Assembly (NCBI GenBank): GCA_038244815.1
Contig: JBBRTB010000029.1
Location: 1-49,212 of the forward strand
Source: DASVHS01 sp038244815
GTDB taxonomy: Bacteria; Acidobacteriota; Thermoanaerobaculia; Gp7-AA8
Reading direction: 5' to 3'
DNA: 49,212 nucleotides
The notes beneath the pieces were generated by a model. It saw nothing but the letters and a program-made list of their open reading frames with translations. It had not been told where the DNA came from and made no database searches. Of the stretch, positions 16,376 to 24,155 are shown piece by piece. The position numbers were made by a program, and so were the translations under genes. The stretch's first letter is position 1, and every line of letters begins with the position of its first letter.

Positions 16376-18423
16376 CGTCGCTTGGCCCGATGCGTCGGCA
16401 CGGCCGTCCACGGATCCTCGGGCCAGGGGTGTTTCGGGTATCGGGCGCGCAGTTCCTTGCGCACCTGCTGGTAGGTGCCGTTCCAGAAACTGCGGAGGTC
16501 TTTCGTTACCTGCACGGGACGTCCGTTCGGCGCGAGCAGCTCGAACGTCACCGGGGTCTGGTCGGGTCCCACGCGTGGGGTCTCGGCGAGGCCGAAGAGC
16601 TCCTGCAGCTTGACCGAGGCGACGATCGAGCCGTCGTCGCGGACGTCGAGGGCGACGCTGCGTCCGCTCGGGAGCTTCAGGCGCGGCCGCTCGGTCTCCA
16701 CCCGTTTCTTCGGCAGCGCGCGGCTTGCGATCTGCTGCTCGTGAAGGACGATGCTCAGATAGTACCGGCGCTCGATGACGCGCACGGAGTTGTGGCCGTT
16801 CTGTTCGACGCGCTCGGATCGTGTGTGCGTGAGCCATTCGCGCTCGATGGGCACGACGCGATGGACGATGTCGCCGCGCACGTCCATGGCCACGAAGAAC
16901 TCGCCGGGTGTGTGCTCGATCTCCCGCGCCAGCAGCGCACCCGTGCCCGTGGCCAGCAGCAACTCGGGCGACTTCGCGCTGCGCCGCATGGCCACGCGGT
17001 CCGGGTAACCCGCCAGCACGGCGCGGCGGAGAGACTCGTCGTCGATCGTGCGCGAGTAGTCGGGCAGGACGCGTCTGGCCATGTCCGCGATCTCGCGGCG
17101 CTCGGCCGGTTCCGCGGCGAGGGCAACGGCGTCATCGGCTCCCTTCGCGGCGATGACCACTCGGGCCAGACGTGGATGCAGCGGAAAGGCGCGAATGTGC
17201 TCGCCGATCGTGGTGAGCCGGCGGCCGTCGATGGCGCCGATCATCCCGAGCAGCGCCATGGCGCTGTCGATGCGCTCCTGCTGCGGCCGCTCGAACCAGG
17301 CGAAGGTCCGCGGATCGCCGCCCCACGAGAGGATGTCGAGCGCGGGACCGGCCAGATCGACGCGGCGGATCTCCGGCTGGCGATGCTCGCGCAGCAGCGA
17401 GCGGCTGTCCCACAGCCGCGTGACCCGTCCCGGCCCGGTGCGACCGGAACGTCCGGCGCGCTGCTCGGCGGAGTCGGCCGTGATCTGCTCGGTGACGAGG
17501 TGATCGACGGCGGTCTCGGCGTCGTAGCGCAGGATCTTCTGCAGTCCCGAGTCGATGACATCGCTGACGCCGTCGACGGTGAGCGACGTCTCGGCCACGT
17601 TCGTCGCGACGATCACCTTCTTCTCCGCCGATGGCGCGAGCGCGGCTTCCTGCGCGTCGACGTCGAGCGAGCCGTGCAGCGGCAGCACGCGCGCATCGAC
17701 GTCGCGCAGTCCGGCGATCGTGTTCTCGATCTCGCGCCGCCCCGGAAGAAAGCACAGGATGTGTCCGCGCGCCGATGGAAGTGCCTCGCGCACCGCCCGC
17801 GCCACCGAAACGTCCGGCGCGTAGCGCACATCGATCGGATACTGCCGCGCCGCGATCGTGATCACGTTGGCGCCGAGGAACTCCTCCAGCGGCTTCGTAT
17901 CGAGCGTCGCCGACATCACCACGAGTGCGAGGTCGTGGCGCGACGCCACGGCCTGCTTCGCCAGCGCCAGGGCCAGATCGGCGTGGATGCTGCGCTCGTG
18001 AAACTCGTCGAGCACGATGACGTCGAAGTCGGAGAGGAGCGGATCGGATTGCAGCCGCGCGGTGAGGATGCCTTCGGTGGCCACGAGCAGATTGGTGCGG
18101 CGGGAGAAGCGCCGCTCGAAGCGGATGTGCCACCCAACCTCGCCGGTCATTCCGGTCGCTGCGGAGCGCGAGGATGTTTCACCGTCCGGCTTGCCTACGA
18201 TGGCCGCGAGTGGCCACCGCTGCTCCGCGGCGATGCGCCGGGCGATGGCGCGCGCGGCCACGCGTCTTGGCTGCAGGAGAATGGTGCGGCCGAGGCGCAC
18301 CAGGGCCGGCGGAATCCGCGTGGTCTTGCCTGAACCGGGCGGGGCGACGATGATGGCCCGGCGCTCCGCCCGAACGAGCGCCACGATCTCCTCGATATGC
18401 TCATCAACCGGCAATGAATCCAA
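16366..18423 (-). CDS. hrpB: ATP-dependent helicase HrpB
   Basis: A 685-residue DExH helicase. Walker A is APPGSGKTT (about 27-35), motif II is DEFHERS (139-145), and the family-specific C-terminal end (RYPKHPWPEDPWTAVPTHRAKRR) identifies HrpB rather than HrpA. It is shorter than the roughly 800-residue enterobacterial protein. Between 'RRIAAEQRWPL' and 'VGWHIRFER' lies an extra stretch of about 20 residues (GKPDGETSSRSAATGMTGE) encoded by a GTCATTCCG-family repeat at 18146-18177. The stop codon lies in a heptad repeat. The first 10 bases overlap the divergent gene at 18414. The cellular role of HrpB is poorly known; it is a presumed RNA helicase. Confidence 0.9.
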   Translation of the reverse strand: MDSLPVDEHIEEIVALVRAERRAIIVAPPGSGKTTRIPPALVRLGRTILLQPRRVAARAIARRIAAEQRWPLAAIVGKPDGETSSRSAATGMTGEVGWHIRFERRFSRRTNLLVATEGILTARLQSDPLLSDFDVIVLDEFHERSIHADLALALAKQAVASRHDLALVVMSATLDTKPLEEFLGANVITIAARQYPIDVRYAPDVSVARAVREALPSARGHILCFLPGRREIENTIAGLRDVDARVLPLHGSLDVDAQEAALAPSAEKKVIVATNVAETSLTVDGVSDVIDSGLQKILRYDAETAVDHLVTEQITADSAEQRAGRSGRTGPGRVTRLWDSRSLLREHRQPEIRRVDLAGPALDILSWGGDPRTFAWFERPQQERIDSAMALLGMIGAIDGRRLTTIGEHIRAFPLHPRLARVVIAAKGADDAVALAAEPAERREIADMARRVLPDYSRTIDDESLRRAVLAGYPDRVAMRRSAKSPELLLATGTGALLAREIEHTPGEFFVAMDVRGDIVHRVVPIEREWLTHTRSERVEQNGHNSVRVIERRYYLSIVLHEQQIASRALPKKRVETERPRLKLPSGRSVALDVRDDGSIVASVKLQELFGLAETPRVGPDQTPVTFELLAPNGRPVQVTKDLRSFWNGTYQQVRKELRARYPKHPWPEDPWTAVPTHRAKRRRS
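18146..18177. repeat. GTCATTCCG-family repeat embedded in hrpB
   Basis: Read on the minus strand this 32-mer matches the intergenic unit at 30099-30130 at 25 of 32 positions, including CCTCGCGCTC and CGGAATGAC. It is in frame and inserts extra residues between helicase motifs of HrpB. Confidence 0.7.
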
Positions 18424-20546
18424 CGAAACGGCTCCTTCTCGCGCTCATTGTCCTCGCTGGCTGCGCGCGGCGCGAATCGACCGCTCCCGCCGCGGCTTCA
18501 GCGCACGCGCCGGTCATCCTCATCTCCATCGACACGCTGCGCGCCGATCACCTGCCGGCGTACGGGTACAGGAATGTCGATACGCCGGCCATCGACGCGC
18601 TCCGCAAGGACGGCATCCTCTACGAGAACGCCTACGCGCACGTGCCGCTCACGCTGCCTTCGCACGTCTCGATCCTCACGGGCCAGCTTCCGCCCGACAA
18701 CGGCGTGCGCAACAACATCGGGTTTCCATTCGATGCGTCGAAGCATCCGACGATCCCGTCGCTGCTCGCGCAGAACGGTTACACCACCGGCGCGGCGGTG
18801 TCTGCGTACGTCCTGCGCGGCAACACCGGTCTGGCCAAGGCATTCGACTTTTACGACGACAACATCGACGTCCGTCAGGGCGAAGCGATCGGCCGCCTGC
18901 AGCGGCCCGGCGCGGAGACCGAAGCCATCGCCGAAACGTGGATCGAGAAGCAGTTATCCGGCGACCCGGCGGCCCAGCGACCGCGTGACCTCTTCTTTTT
19001 CCTCCATCTCTTCGAGCCCCACACGCCGTACGATCCGCCGGAGCCGTTCCGCTCGCGCTACGCGAGTGCCTACGACGGGGAGATCGCCGCGGCCGACGCC
19101 ATCGTCGCCAGGTTCGTGGCATTCCTCAGGGAGAAGGGGATTTACGATCGCGCGCTCGTCATCCTGCTGTCGGACCATGGGGAAGGCCTGGGCGAGCACG
19201 GCGAGGACGAGCATGGAGTCTTTCTCTATCGCGAGGACATCCACGTCCCGCTGATCGTGAAGCTGCCGCGCTCGCAGCGCGCCAACACCAGCGTTGCCGC
19301 GCCGGTCGAGCTCATCGACGTCCTGCCGACCGTCATGGACGTGACCGGGATCAAGACGAACACGCCGGGCCGGTCGCTGCTGGCCAGCGGTCCGGTCCGC
19401 CGCATCTACAGCGAGTCGCTCTATCCCCGCATCCACCTCGGCTGGAGCGATCTGCGCTCGCTCATCGACGACCGCTTCCACTTCATCGATGCCCCGCGGC
19501 CGGAGCTGTACGCGATTCCCGATACGGCCGAGCGCCACAACATCGTCGACGACAACCGCCGCGTCGTCGCGGACATGCGCGAGGCGCTGCAGCCGTTCAG
19601 CCGGGAGATGCCGGCCGTGGCGAACATCGACCCCGAGGAGGCGAAGAAGATGGCGGCGCTCGGCTACCTCGGATCTGCCAGCGTGCAGACGTCGGGTGCG
19701 CTGCCCGATCCGAAGGATCACATCGACGAGCTGGCCGCGCTCAAGGAAGCGGCGATGCTGGAGACGCGCGGCGACATCGCCGGCGCCGTCGCAAAGTACC
19801 GGCAGCTCATCGCGAAGAATCTGCGGCTTTCCGATGCCTGGTCGCAGCTCGCGCGGCTGCTGCAGGGTGAGGGGCGGATCGGCGAGGCCATCGCCCTGTA
19901 CAAGAGCGCCATTCACCTTTCTCCGTCGCTGGCCGGCGCGTTCTCGCTGGCGCTCGGCGATCTCTATCTGGCGAACGATCAACCGGACGAGGCGGCCGCG
20001 CACGCGCAGCTCGGCATGTCCACCAATCCCGGGAGCGCTCACATCATCCTCGGCCGCGCGGCGCTGGCGAAGGGTGACCTCGACGCCGCGACGCGCCAGG
20101 CGCAGGCGGCGATGAGCGTGCACTCCTACCGCGTGCCGGCGGAAGTGCTGTCGGCGCAGGTGCTGGTCAGGCAGAAGCGGCTCGACGATGCGCTGCATCT
20201 CATCGAGCAGGCGGCGCAGGAAGTGCGCGACGCGAAAGAGGGTCCGCCGCCGCTCCTCAACTTCGTGCGCGGCGACATTCTGGCGCGCCGCAATCAGTTC
20301 GACGACGCCATCGCGGCGTTCGATGAAGAGATCCGGCGGTATCCGCAGGACCGCGAGGCCTACGCCAGCCTGGCCGTCGTCTATCTCGTCAGCGGGCGGC
20401 GCGGCCTGGCCAACGAGACGATGGAGCGGCTGGTGCACGCCAATCCCACGGCCACCAGCTACGAGCTCGCGGCGCGCACGTTCGAGCAGATGCACGACGC
20501 GGAGGATGCCGCGGCCTGGCGAAGGCGTGGGCACGGATCACGCTAG
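18414..20546 (+). CDS. Lipoprotein with sulfatase/phosphatase-fold domain and TPR tail
   Basis: A 710-residue protein with a lipobox (LAGC, Cys17). Residues about 33-400 are an alkaline-phosphatase-superfamily (sulfatase-like) domain: ISIDTLRADHL (Asp40) and the DHGEGLGEHG metal site near 250. The nucleophile position is Thr80 (T-L-P-S-H) instead of the Cys/Ser-x-P-x-Arg needed for formylglycine, so a classical sulfatase is unlikely; phosphoesterase or phosphotransferase activity is the better guess. Residues about 440-710 are TPR-like repeats. The first codons overlap the divergent hrpB gene by 10 bases. Confidence 0.85.
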   Translation: MNPTKRLLLALIVLAGCARRESTAPAAASAHAPVILISIDTLRADHLPAYGYRNVDTPAIDALRKDGILYENAYAHVPLTLPSHVSILTGQLPPDNGVRNNIGFPFDASKHPTIPSLLAQNGYTTGAAVSAYVLRGNTGLAKAFDFYDDNIDVRQGEAIGRLQRPGAETEAIAETWIEKQLSGDPAAQRPRDLFFFLHLFEPHTPYDPPEPFRSRYASAYDGEIAAADAIVARFVAFLREKGIYDRALVILLSDHGEGLGEHGEDEHGVFLYREDIHVPLIVKLPRSQRANTSVAAPVELIDVLPTVMDVTGIKTNTPGRSLLASGPVRRIYSESLYPRIHLGWSDLRSLIDDRFHFIDAPRPELYAIPDTAERHNIVDDNRRVVADMREALQPFSREMPAVANIDPEEAKKMAALGYLGSASVQTSGALPDPKDHIDELAALKEAAMLETRGDIAGAVAKYRQLIAKNLRLSDAWSQLARLLQGEGRIGEAIALYKSAIHLSPSLAGAFSLALGDLYLANDQPDEAAAHAQLGMSTNPGSAHIILGRAALAKGDLDAATRQAQAAMSVHSYRVPAEVLSAQVLVRQKRLDDALHLIEQAAQEVRDAKEGPPPLLNFVRGDILARRNQFDDAIAAFDEEIRRYPQDREAYASLAVVYLVSGRRGLANETMERLVHANPTATSYELAARTFEQMHDAEDAAAWRRRGHGSR

Positions 20547-20555
20547 CCCGAAGGC

Positions 20556-20777
20556 ATGGCTGATCAGAAGAAAGACAAAGACGGTATCGACTACACGCCT
20601 GAAGGCAGCACGCCGCCGCACGAGAAGCATGAGCCGACGGACGCAGGCTACGACCAGGCCGCGCACAGCGGTCCCAGCCGCTTCGGCGTTCTCGAGGGTG
20701 AGGGTGGCGTGTTCGGCACGACCGGCGGCGGAACGTACAACGCCGGCTTGCACATCGAGAAGAAGAGTGAGGAATAG
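20556..20777 (+). CDS. Small hydrophilic hypothetical protein
   Basis: A 73-residue, highly charged and glycine-rich protein (MADQKKDKDGIDYTPEGSTPPHEKHEPTD... VFGTTGGGTYNAGLHIEKKSEE) with no hydrophobic segment, probably disordered and cytoplasmic. It follows the lipoprotein gene by 9 bases on the same strand, so it may be the last gene of that transcript. No family recognised. The conserved-looking C-terminal GVFGTTGGGTYNAG motif suggests a real gene rather than a chance frame. Confidence 0.6.
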   Translation: MADQKKDKDGIDYTPEGSTPPHEKHEPTDAGYDQAAHSGPSRFGVLEGEGGVFGTTGGGTYNAGLHIEKKSEE

Positions 20778-20778
20778 C

Positions 20779-21285
20779 TCAGAACCAGGGCTCGTCGGCG
20801 GTCGGACCGTAGATCGAAGGCAATTTGCCGTCCGCCATGCGCAGGTACACGGAGAACTGCCCGCGGTGGTGAATCTCGTCGTGGAGAAGGAACCAGGCCC
20901 AGTCCAGGCGTGAGATCTCGCCCATCGTTTTCGGCCCGGTGAAGAAGTGCACCTTCTCGAACAACTGCTCTTCGGGAGTGCCGTCGATCAGAGCGCGCCA
21001 TTCGCCGCTGGCTTTCTCGAACGTGGCGACGATTTCGTCCAGGCTCTGCGGCGGAGACGGCGGCGCTCCGCCGGACGGCGCTTTCTTCGCGAACTCGTCG
21101 TGCCAGACTTTTGTTCCGAGACCGCGCTCGAGGACGAAGGTCCAGGCCAACTCGCGGGCCGTCTTCATCTTCGGATGCGGGCGCACATCGAGTTTGTCTT
21201 TCGGATAGGCGCGCAGCACGCGCAGGGTTGTGGCGTGCTCGTTGTCATAGACCGCGAGGAATCGCTGTTTCGTGGATAAGGCCAT
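20779..21285 (-). CDS. DinB-fold protein
   Basis: 168 residues from ATG 21285, chosen because GGAGGTG stands 8-9 bases upstream on the minus strand. The C-terminal helix has the DinB/YfiT metal-type motif 'LLHDEIHHRGQFSVYLRMADGKLPSIYGPTAD', and an N-terminal His (DNEHATTLRVL) could be the third ligand. DinB-superfamily four-helix bundles include metal-dependent thiol transferases (bacillithiol, mycothiol) and many of unknown role. A second, dissimilar member lies at 37141-37644. The stop is two bases from that of the convergent small gene. Confidence 0.88.
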   Translation of the reverse strand: MALSTKQRFLAVYDNEHATTLRVLRAYPKDKLDVRPHPKMKTARELAWTFVLERGLGTKVWHDEFAKKAPSGGAPPSPPQSLDEIVATFEKASGEWRALIDGTPEEQLFEKVHFFTGPKTMGEISRLDWAWFLLHDEIHHRGQFSVYLRMADGKLPSIYGPTADEPWF

Positions 21286-21343
21286 GAGGACACCTCCGAT
21301 CAAGCAAACCTATCACGCCCCCGGACGGGGTAATGTAACGGTG

Positions 21344-21937
21344 ATGCGGATCTCGATCTTCGCCGGCGACCTCGGCCGCGCGCGTGCCGATGCCTTGTGC
21401 ACGTCCACGAATCCGCGGCTTTCACTGGTGATGGGAACCGGTGCCTCACTCCGCGACCGCGCCGGATACGCGGTTCTGCGGGAATGTGAGGCCATCGTCG
21501 AAGCGGAGAAGCTTCGGACGGGGCGCGAGCTACAGCCCGGCTCGGTGCACGTCACGAGCGCCGGATCCCTCCCGTCGAAAGTGGCCATCCACTGCGTGGC
21601 CAGCGACGAGTCGCACCGGTCGTCTGCCGACATCATCCGTGACTGCGCGACGAATGCGCTTCGTGCCGCGGAGTCCAGCGGATGCCGCAGCATCGCCATG
21701 CCCGTATTCGGCTCAGGCCACGCGAGCTTTGATTTCGAGAAGGCGCTGGCGATCATCGTGGAAGCACTTGGCGAGGCGCCGGCAGCACTCGCTGAAGCCG
21801 TGATCGTCGTGCCGGACCTCGAACGCGCGGAGATGGCGCGAAGAATCATTGCCTCAGCCATGCCGGGCGCGGATCCCTCGATCGAGCTCGCGCCATCAGA
21901 AGAAGATCAGCCGAGCAGCATGTGGAGTGACGAATGA
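21344..21937 (+). CDS. Macrodomain protein
   Basis: About 197 residues from ATG 21344 (a GTG at 21341 is equally possible). Macrodomain pattern: 'GDLGRARADALCTSTNPRLSLVMGTGASLRDRAG' (ADP-ribose-binding loop with GTGAS) and 'SIAMPVFGSGHASFDFEKALAIIVEAL' near 130-155. The usual catalytic Asn (NAAN) is replaced by TSTN. Macrodomains bind or hydrolyse ADP-ribose derivatives. The acidic C-terminal tail is extra. The stop overlaps the next start (ATGA), implying translational coupling to trmO. Confidence 0.82.
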   Translation: MRISIFAGDLGRARADALCTSTNPRLSLVMGTGASLRDRAGYAVLRECEAIVEAEKLRTGRELQPGSVHVTSAGSLPSKVAIHCVASDESHRSSADIIRDCATNALRAAESSGCRSIAMPVFGSGHASFDFEKALAIIVEALGEAPAALAEAVIVVPDLERAEMARRIIASAMPGADPSIELAPSEEDQPSSMWSDE

Positions 21938-22428
21938 TGAACTCGGATGAACACAACATGAGCATGACCCCGGTCGGATTCGTCCGCAGCGGATACACCG
22001 ACACCTCGCAGGTTCCGAGGGGGATGGGTGCGAAGCATGCGGCGGAAGGAGTGCTCGAGATCGAACCGCGGTTCGAAGAAGGGCTCAAGGACATCGAAGG
22101 GTTCTCGCACCTTTACGTGATGTGGGTCTTCGACCGCTCGACCGGTTACGAGCTCGTCGGGGTGCCTCCGACGGACACCACGCCTCACGGCGTCTTCGCG
22201 ACGCGTTCGCCGTACCGGCCCAATCCGATCGGGCTGACCGTCGTCGAGCTGCTGCGGCGTGACGGCAACCGCCTGCACGTGCGAGGCGTCGACATGCTCG
22301 ACGGCACGCCCATCCTCGACATCAAGCCGTATCTCTCGAGCATCCCTCCGGAGAAGCTGCGGCGCGGATGGCTGGCCGAGGCCGAGGCCGCCGCCCGGAT
22401 TCCTCGCGCCCTTGGGAGCTCGGAATGA
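21934..22428 (+). CDS. trmO: tRNA (N6-threonylcarbamoyladenosine-N6)-methyltransferase TrmO-like
   Basis: A 164-residue protein of the TsaA/TrmO (YaeB, UPF0066) family: 'VGFVRSGYTDTSQVPRG', 'DIEGFSHLYVMWVFDRS', 'HGVFATRSPYRPNPIGLTVVELL' and 'MLDGTPILDIKPYLS' are all diagnostic. TrmO methylates t6A at position 37 of tRNA using S-adenosylmethionine. An internal Met (MSMTPVGF) could be the true start. The last residues (RIPRALGSSE) and the TGA stop come from a GTCATTCCGAG-family repeat. Coupled to the macrodomain gene by a 4-base overlap. Confidence 0.9.
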   Translation: MMNSDEHNMSMTPVGFVRSGYTDTSQVPRGMGAKHAAEGVLEIEPRFEEGLKDIEGFSHLYVMWVFDRSTGYELVGVPPTDTTPHGVFATRSPYRPNPIGLTVVELLRRDGNRLHVRGVDMLDGTPILDIKPYLSSIPPEKLRRGWLAEAEAAARIPRALGSSE

Positions 22429-22493
22429 CGTGGTGCCATGCCCGCTCGCGGGACCGAAGCCGTCATTCCGAGCCGCGAAGACGGCGAGGAATC
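22398..22493. repeat. GTCATTCCGAG repeat, inverted pair
   Basis: Two 32-bp units in opposite orientation (22398-22429 and 22462-22493) around a 32-bp spacer that contains its own short hairpin (CCCGCTCGCGGG). The right unit is identical to 23238-23269 and 30042-30073. The left unit overlaps the end of trmO. The rest of the gap before the carbonic anhydrase gene (22494-22556) holds nothing else I can name. Confidence 0.9.
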
Positions 22494-22556
22494 TGGGTGG
22501 TGGAGCTCCTGGGCGAGGACGCGAAGAAGACAGAGCCGTTGCGATAAGCTGACCGC

Positions 22557-23198
22557 ATGCGTCATCCGATTCGTCTTGTCGCGGTCCTGTTGCTGCTGGC
22601 CGCACCGGTCAGCGCGCAGACCGCCGATCCGTTGTGGCAGTCGCTCATGGACGGCAACCGAGCGTACGTCGCGGGAACGCTGACGTTCGAACACCTGGCT
22701 GAACTGCGGAAGGAATCGGCGGCACACCAGAACCCGCCGGTCACGGTGCTCTCCTGCTCCGACAGCCGCGTGCCGCCGGAACTGCTGTTCGACCGATCCA
22801 TCGATCAACTCTTCGTCATCCGCGTCGCCGGAAACGTGGCCTCGGCGTTCGAGATCGCCAGCATCGAGTACGCGGTTGCCAACGGCTACACGAAACTGAT
22901 CGTCGTCCTCGGTCACGAAGAGTGCGGAGCGGTGCGCGCGGCCTTGTCGACGACCGATCCCGACACGCCCAGCCTGACCGCGCTCGTGCAGAGGATCCGC
23001 GAGTCGTTCGGCGGCATCGGGCACTGGGACCTCGAGCGAGCGACCGTGCGCCGCGCCGTCGAAGCGACCGCGCGCGGCTCCGCCGCTTATCTCCTGGCCC
23101 ACAGCAAAGTGATTCGCGAGGCCGTGCAGAGCGGCAGAGTGGGACTGGTCACCGCGTACTACAACCTGACCAGCGGTGTGGTCGAGCGCATTCAGTGA
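22557..23198 (+). CDS. Periplasmic beta-carbonic anhydrase
   Basis: A 213-residue protein with a signal peptide (MRHPIRLVAVLLLLAAPVSA, cleavage after 20). Zinc ligands of the beta class are all present: Cys67 and Asp69-x-Arg71 (CSDSR), His120 and Cys123 (GHEECGAV). 'IRVAGNVAS' (88-96) is also typical. The enzyme interconverts CO2 and bicarbonate; the export signal points to the periplasm, where it could supply bicarbonate or help pH balance. A repeat pair lies upstream and a single copy downstream. Confidence 0.93.
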   Translation: MRHPIRLVAVLLLLAAPVSAQTADPLWQSLMDGNRAYVAGTLTFEHLAELRKESAAHQNPPVTVLSCSDSRVPPELLFDRSIDQLFVIRVAGNVASAFEIASIEYAVANGYTKLIVVLGHEECGAVRAALSTTDPDTPSLTALVQRIRESFGGIGHWDLERATVRRAVEATARGSAAYLLAHSKVIREAVQSGRVGLVTAYYNLTSGVVERIQ

Positions 23199-23237
23199 GG
23201 ACTGCCGTCATCGGTCTTGCGCGTCGCGACAAGCAGG

Positions 23238-23280
23238 TCATTCCGAGCCGCGAAGACGGCGAGGAATCCGGGCGGGGGGC
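23238..23280. repeat. GTCATTCCGAG repeat, single unit
   Basis: One 32-bp unit identical to those at 22462 and 30042, followed by a GGGCGGGGGGCG run as at 30042. No inverted partner is present. It lies in the 134-bp gap between two convergent genes (23198 and 23333). Confidence 0.88.
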
Positions 23281-23332
23281 GACCGCGGCAGGTTGTCCTC
23301 GTCGAGAAGGCCCCGAAGCGGAAAGTCGAGCG

Positions 23333-24115
23333 CTATTGTGGTGTGACCAGTGTGATCTGCTGGGAATCGTTGTTGGTGATGCTCACATAGGCCCAGAACG
23401 CAACGCCCGGGCTGACCGGGTCGATTTCGATTCGCATTCGGGTTGCCTGCATCCCGTTCTCAAGATTGTTGATCTCCACGAAGGCCGGCGTGAATCCTCC
23501 AGGCTCCGCGCCCCCGGTGCTCGTCGTGACGTGTTGCTCGGCCAGCAGTGCGTCGGTGCTTTGGTCGAAGACGCGGACCGTGAAGTCTGCCTGCGCGAGA
23601 TTCATCTCAAACATGCGCAGCGAAACGCGGAAGCGCGTATCCGCGGGGATGTTCAGCAGATGAATCGCTGTCGTGCGGAATTGGCTTTCCCGGACCACCG
23701 GGATTTCGGTACCCGCGGCCGTGGCACCGCGGCTCAGGTCGGTAACGCGCAGGTCGAATCTGACCGCATCCGCCGGGTCCGTTTGGACGCCCTCGGGCAG
23801 AAACCAGAGCGTTGCGCCGGCAACCGGGTTCGCTGGCAGCGGATGCCGTGCCGGCAAACCGATCTGCGTCTCACCGGGCAAGAGTTCCTCGTCCTCAGTA
23901 AGGTCGATCGGGCATCCCTCGTTTGGCGCGCAGGTCTCGACACCGTATGACAACGTGGCGGATGCGTTATGCATCACAAGTTCTGACTGCCACAGGGAAC
24001 CGTACGCCCCGGCCACCGGCTGCGCGATATACAGCGGCAGGAGCACCCGCACGTATCCAGCCTGCGCGCCGTGAACGACAAACAGCAGTGACAGAGCAAT
24101 CAGGATGTTTCGCAT
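23333..24115 (-). CDS. Secreted hypothetical protein, beta-rich
   Basis: A 260-residue protein with a signal peptide (MRNILIALSLLFVVHGAQA). The mature part is predicted mostly beta: 'PLYIAQPVAGAYGSLWQSELVMHNAS' at the N-terminus, then alternating hydrophobic strands and a C-terminal 'AFWAYVSITNNDSQQITLVTPQ'. The GSLWQSELVMHN pattern resembles secreted repeat proteins of Acidobacteria that I cannot name. One Cys pair (CAPNEGC) could form a disulphide. Function unknown. The bases just upstream (24116-24170) are unusually AT-rich for this window. Confidence 0.7.
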   Translation of the reverse strand: MRNILIALSLLFVVHGAQAGYVRVLLPLYIAQPVAGAYGSLWQSELVMHNASATLSYGVETCAPNEGCPIDLTEDEELLPGETQIGLPARHPLPANPVAGATLWFLPEGVQTDPADAVRFDLRVTDLSRGATAAGTEIPVVRESQFRTTAIHLLNIPADTRFRVSLRMFEMNLAQADFTVRVFDQSTDALLAEQHVTTSTGGAEPGGFTPAFVEINNLENGMQATRMRIEIDPVSPGVAFWAYVSITNNDSQQITLVTPQ

Positions 24116-24155
24116 CGAACACTCCGCGAGATACTTAATATTAAAATGGGCAGTT

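Noticed and set aside
15925..18333. An 802-residue open frame on the plus strand across the metallopeptidase and hrpB
   Set aside because: It is antisense to two well-supported genes, its product is Arg/His-rich without motifs, and long antisense frames are expected in GC-rich DNA.
22185..23102. A 305-residue minus-strand frame over trmO and the carbonic anhydrase
   Set aside because: Antisense to two genes with complete catalytic motifs; no recognisable domain.
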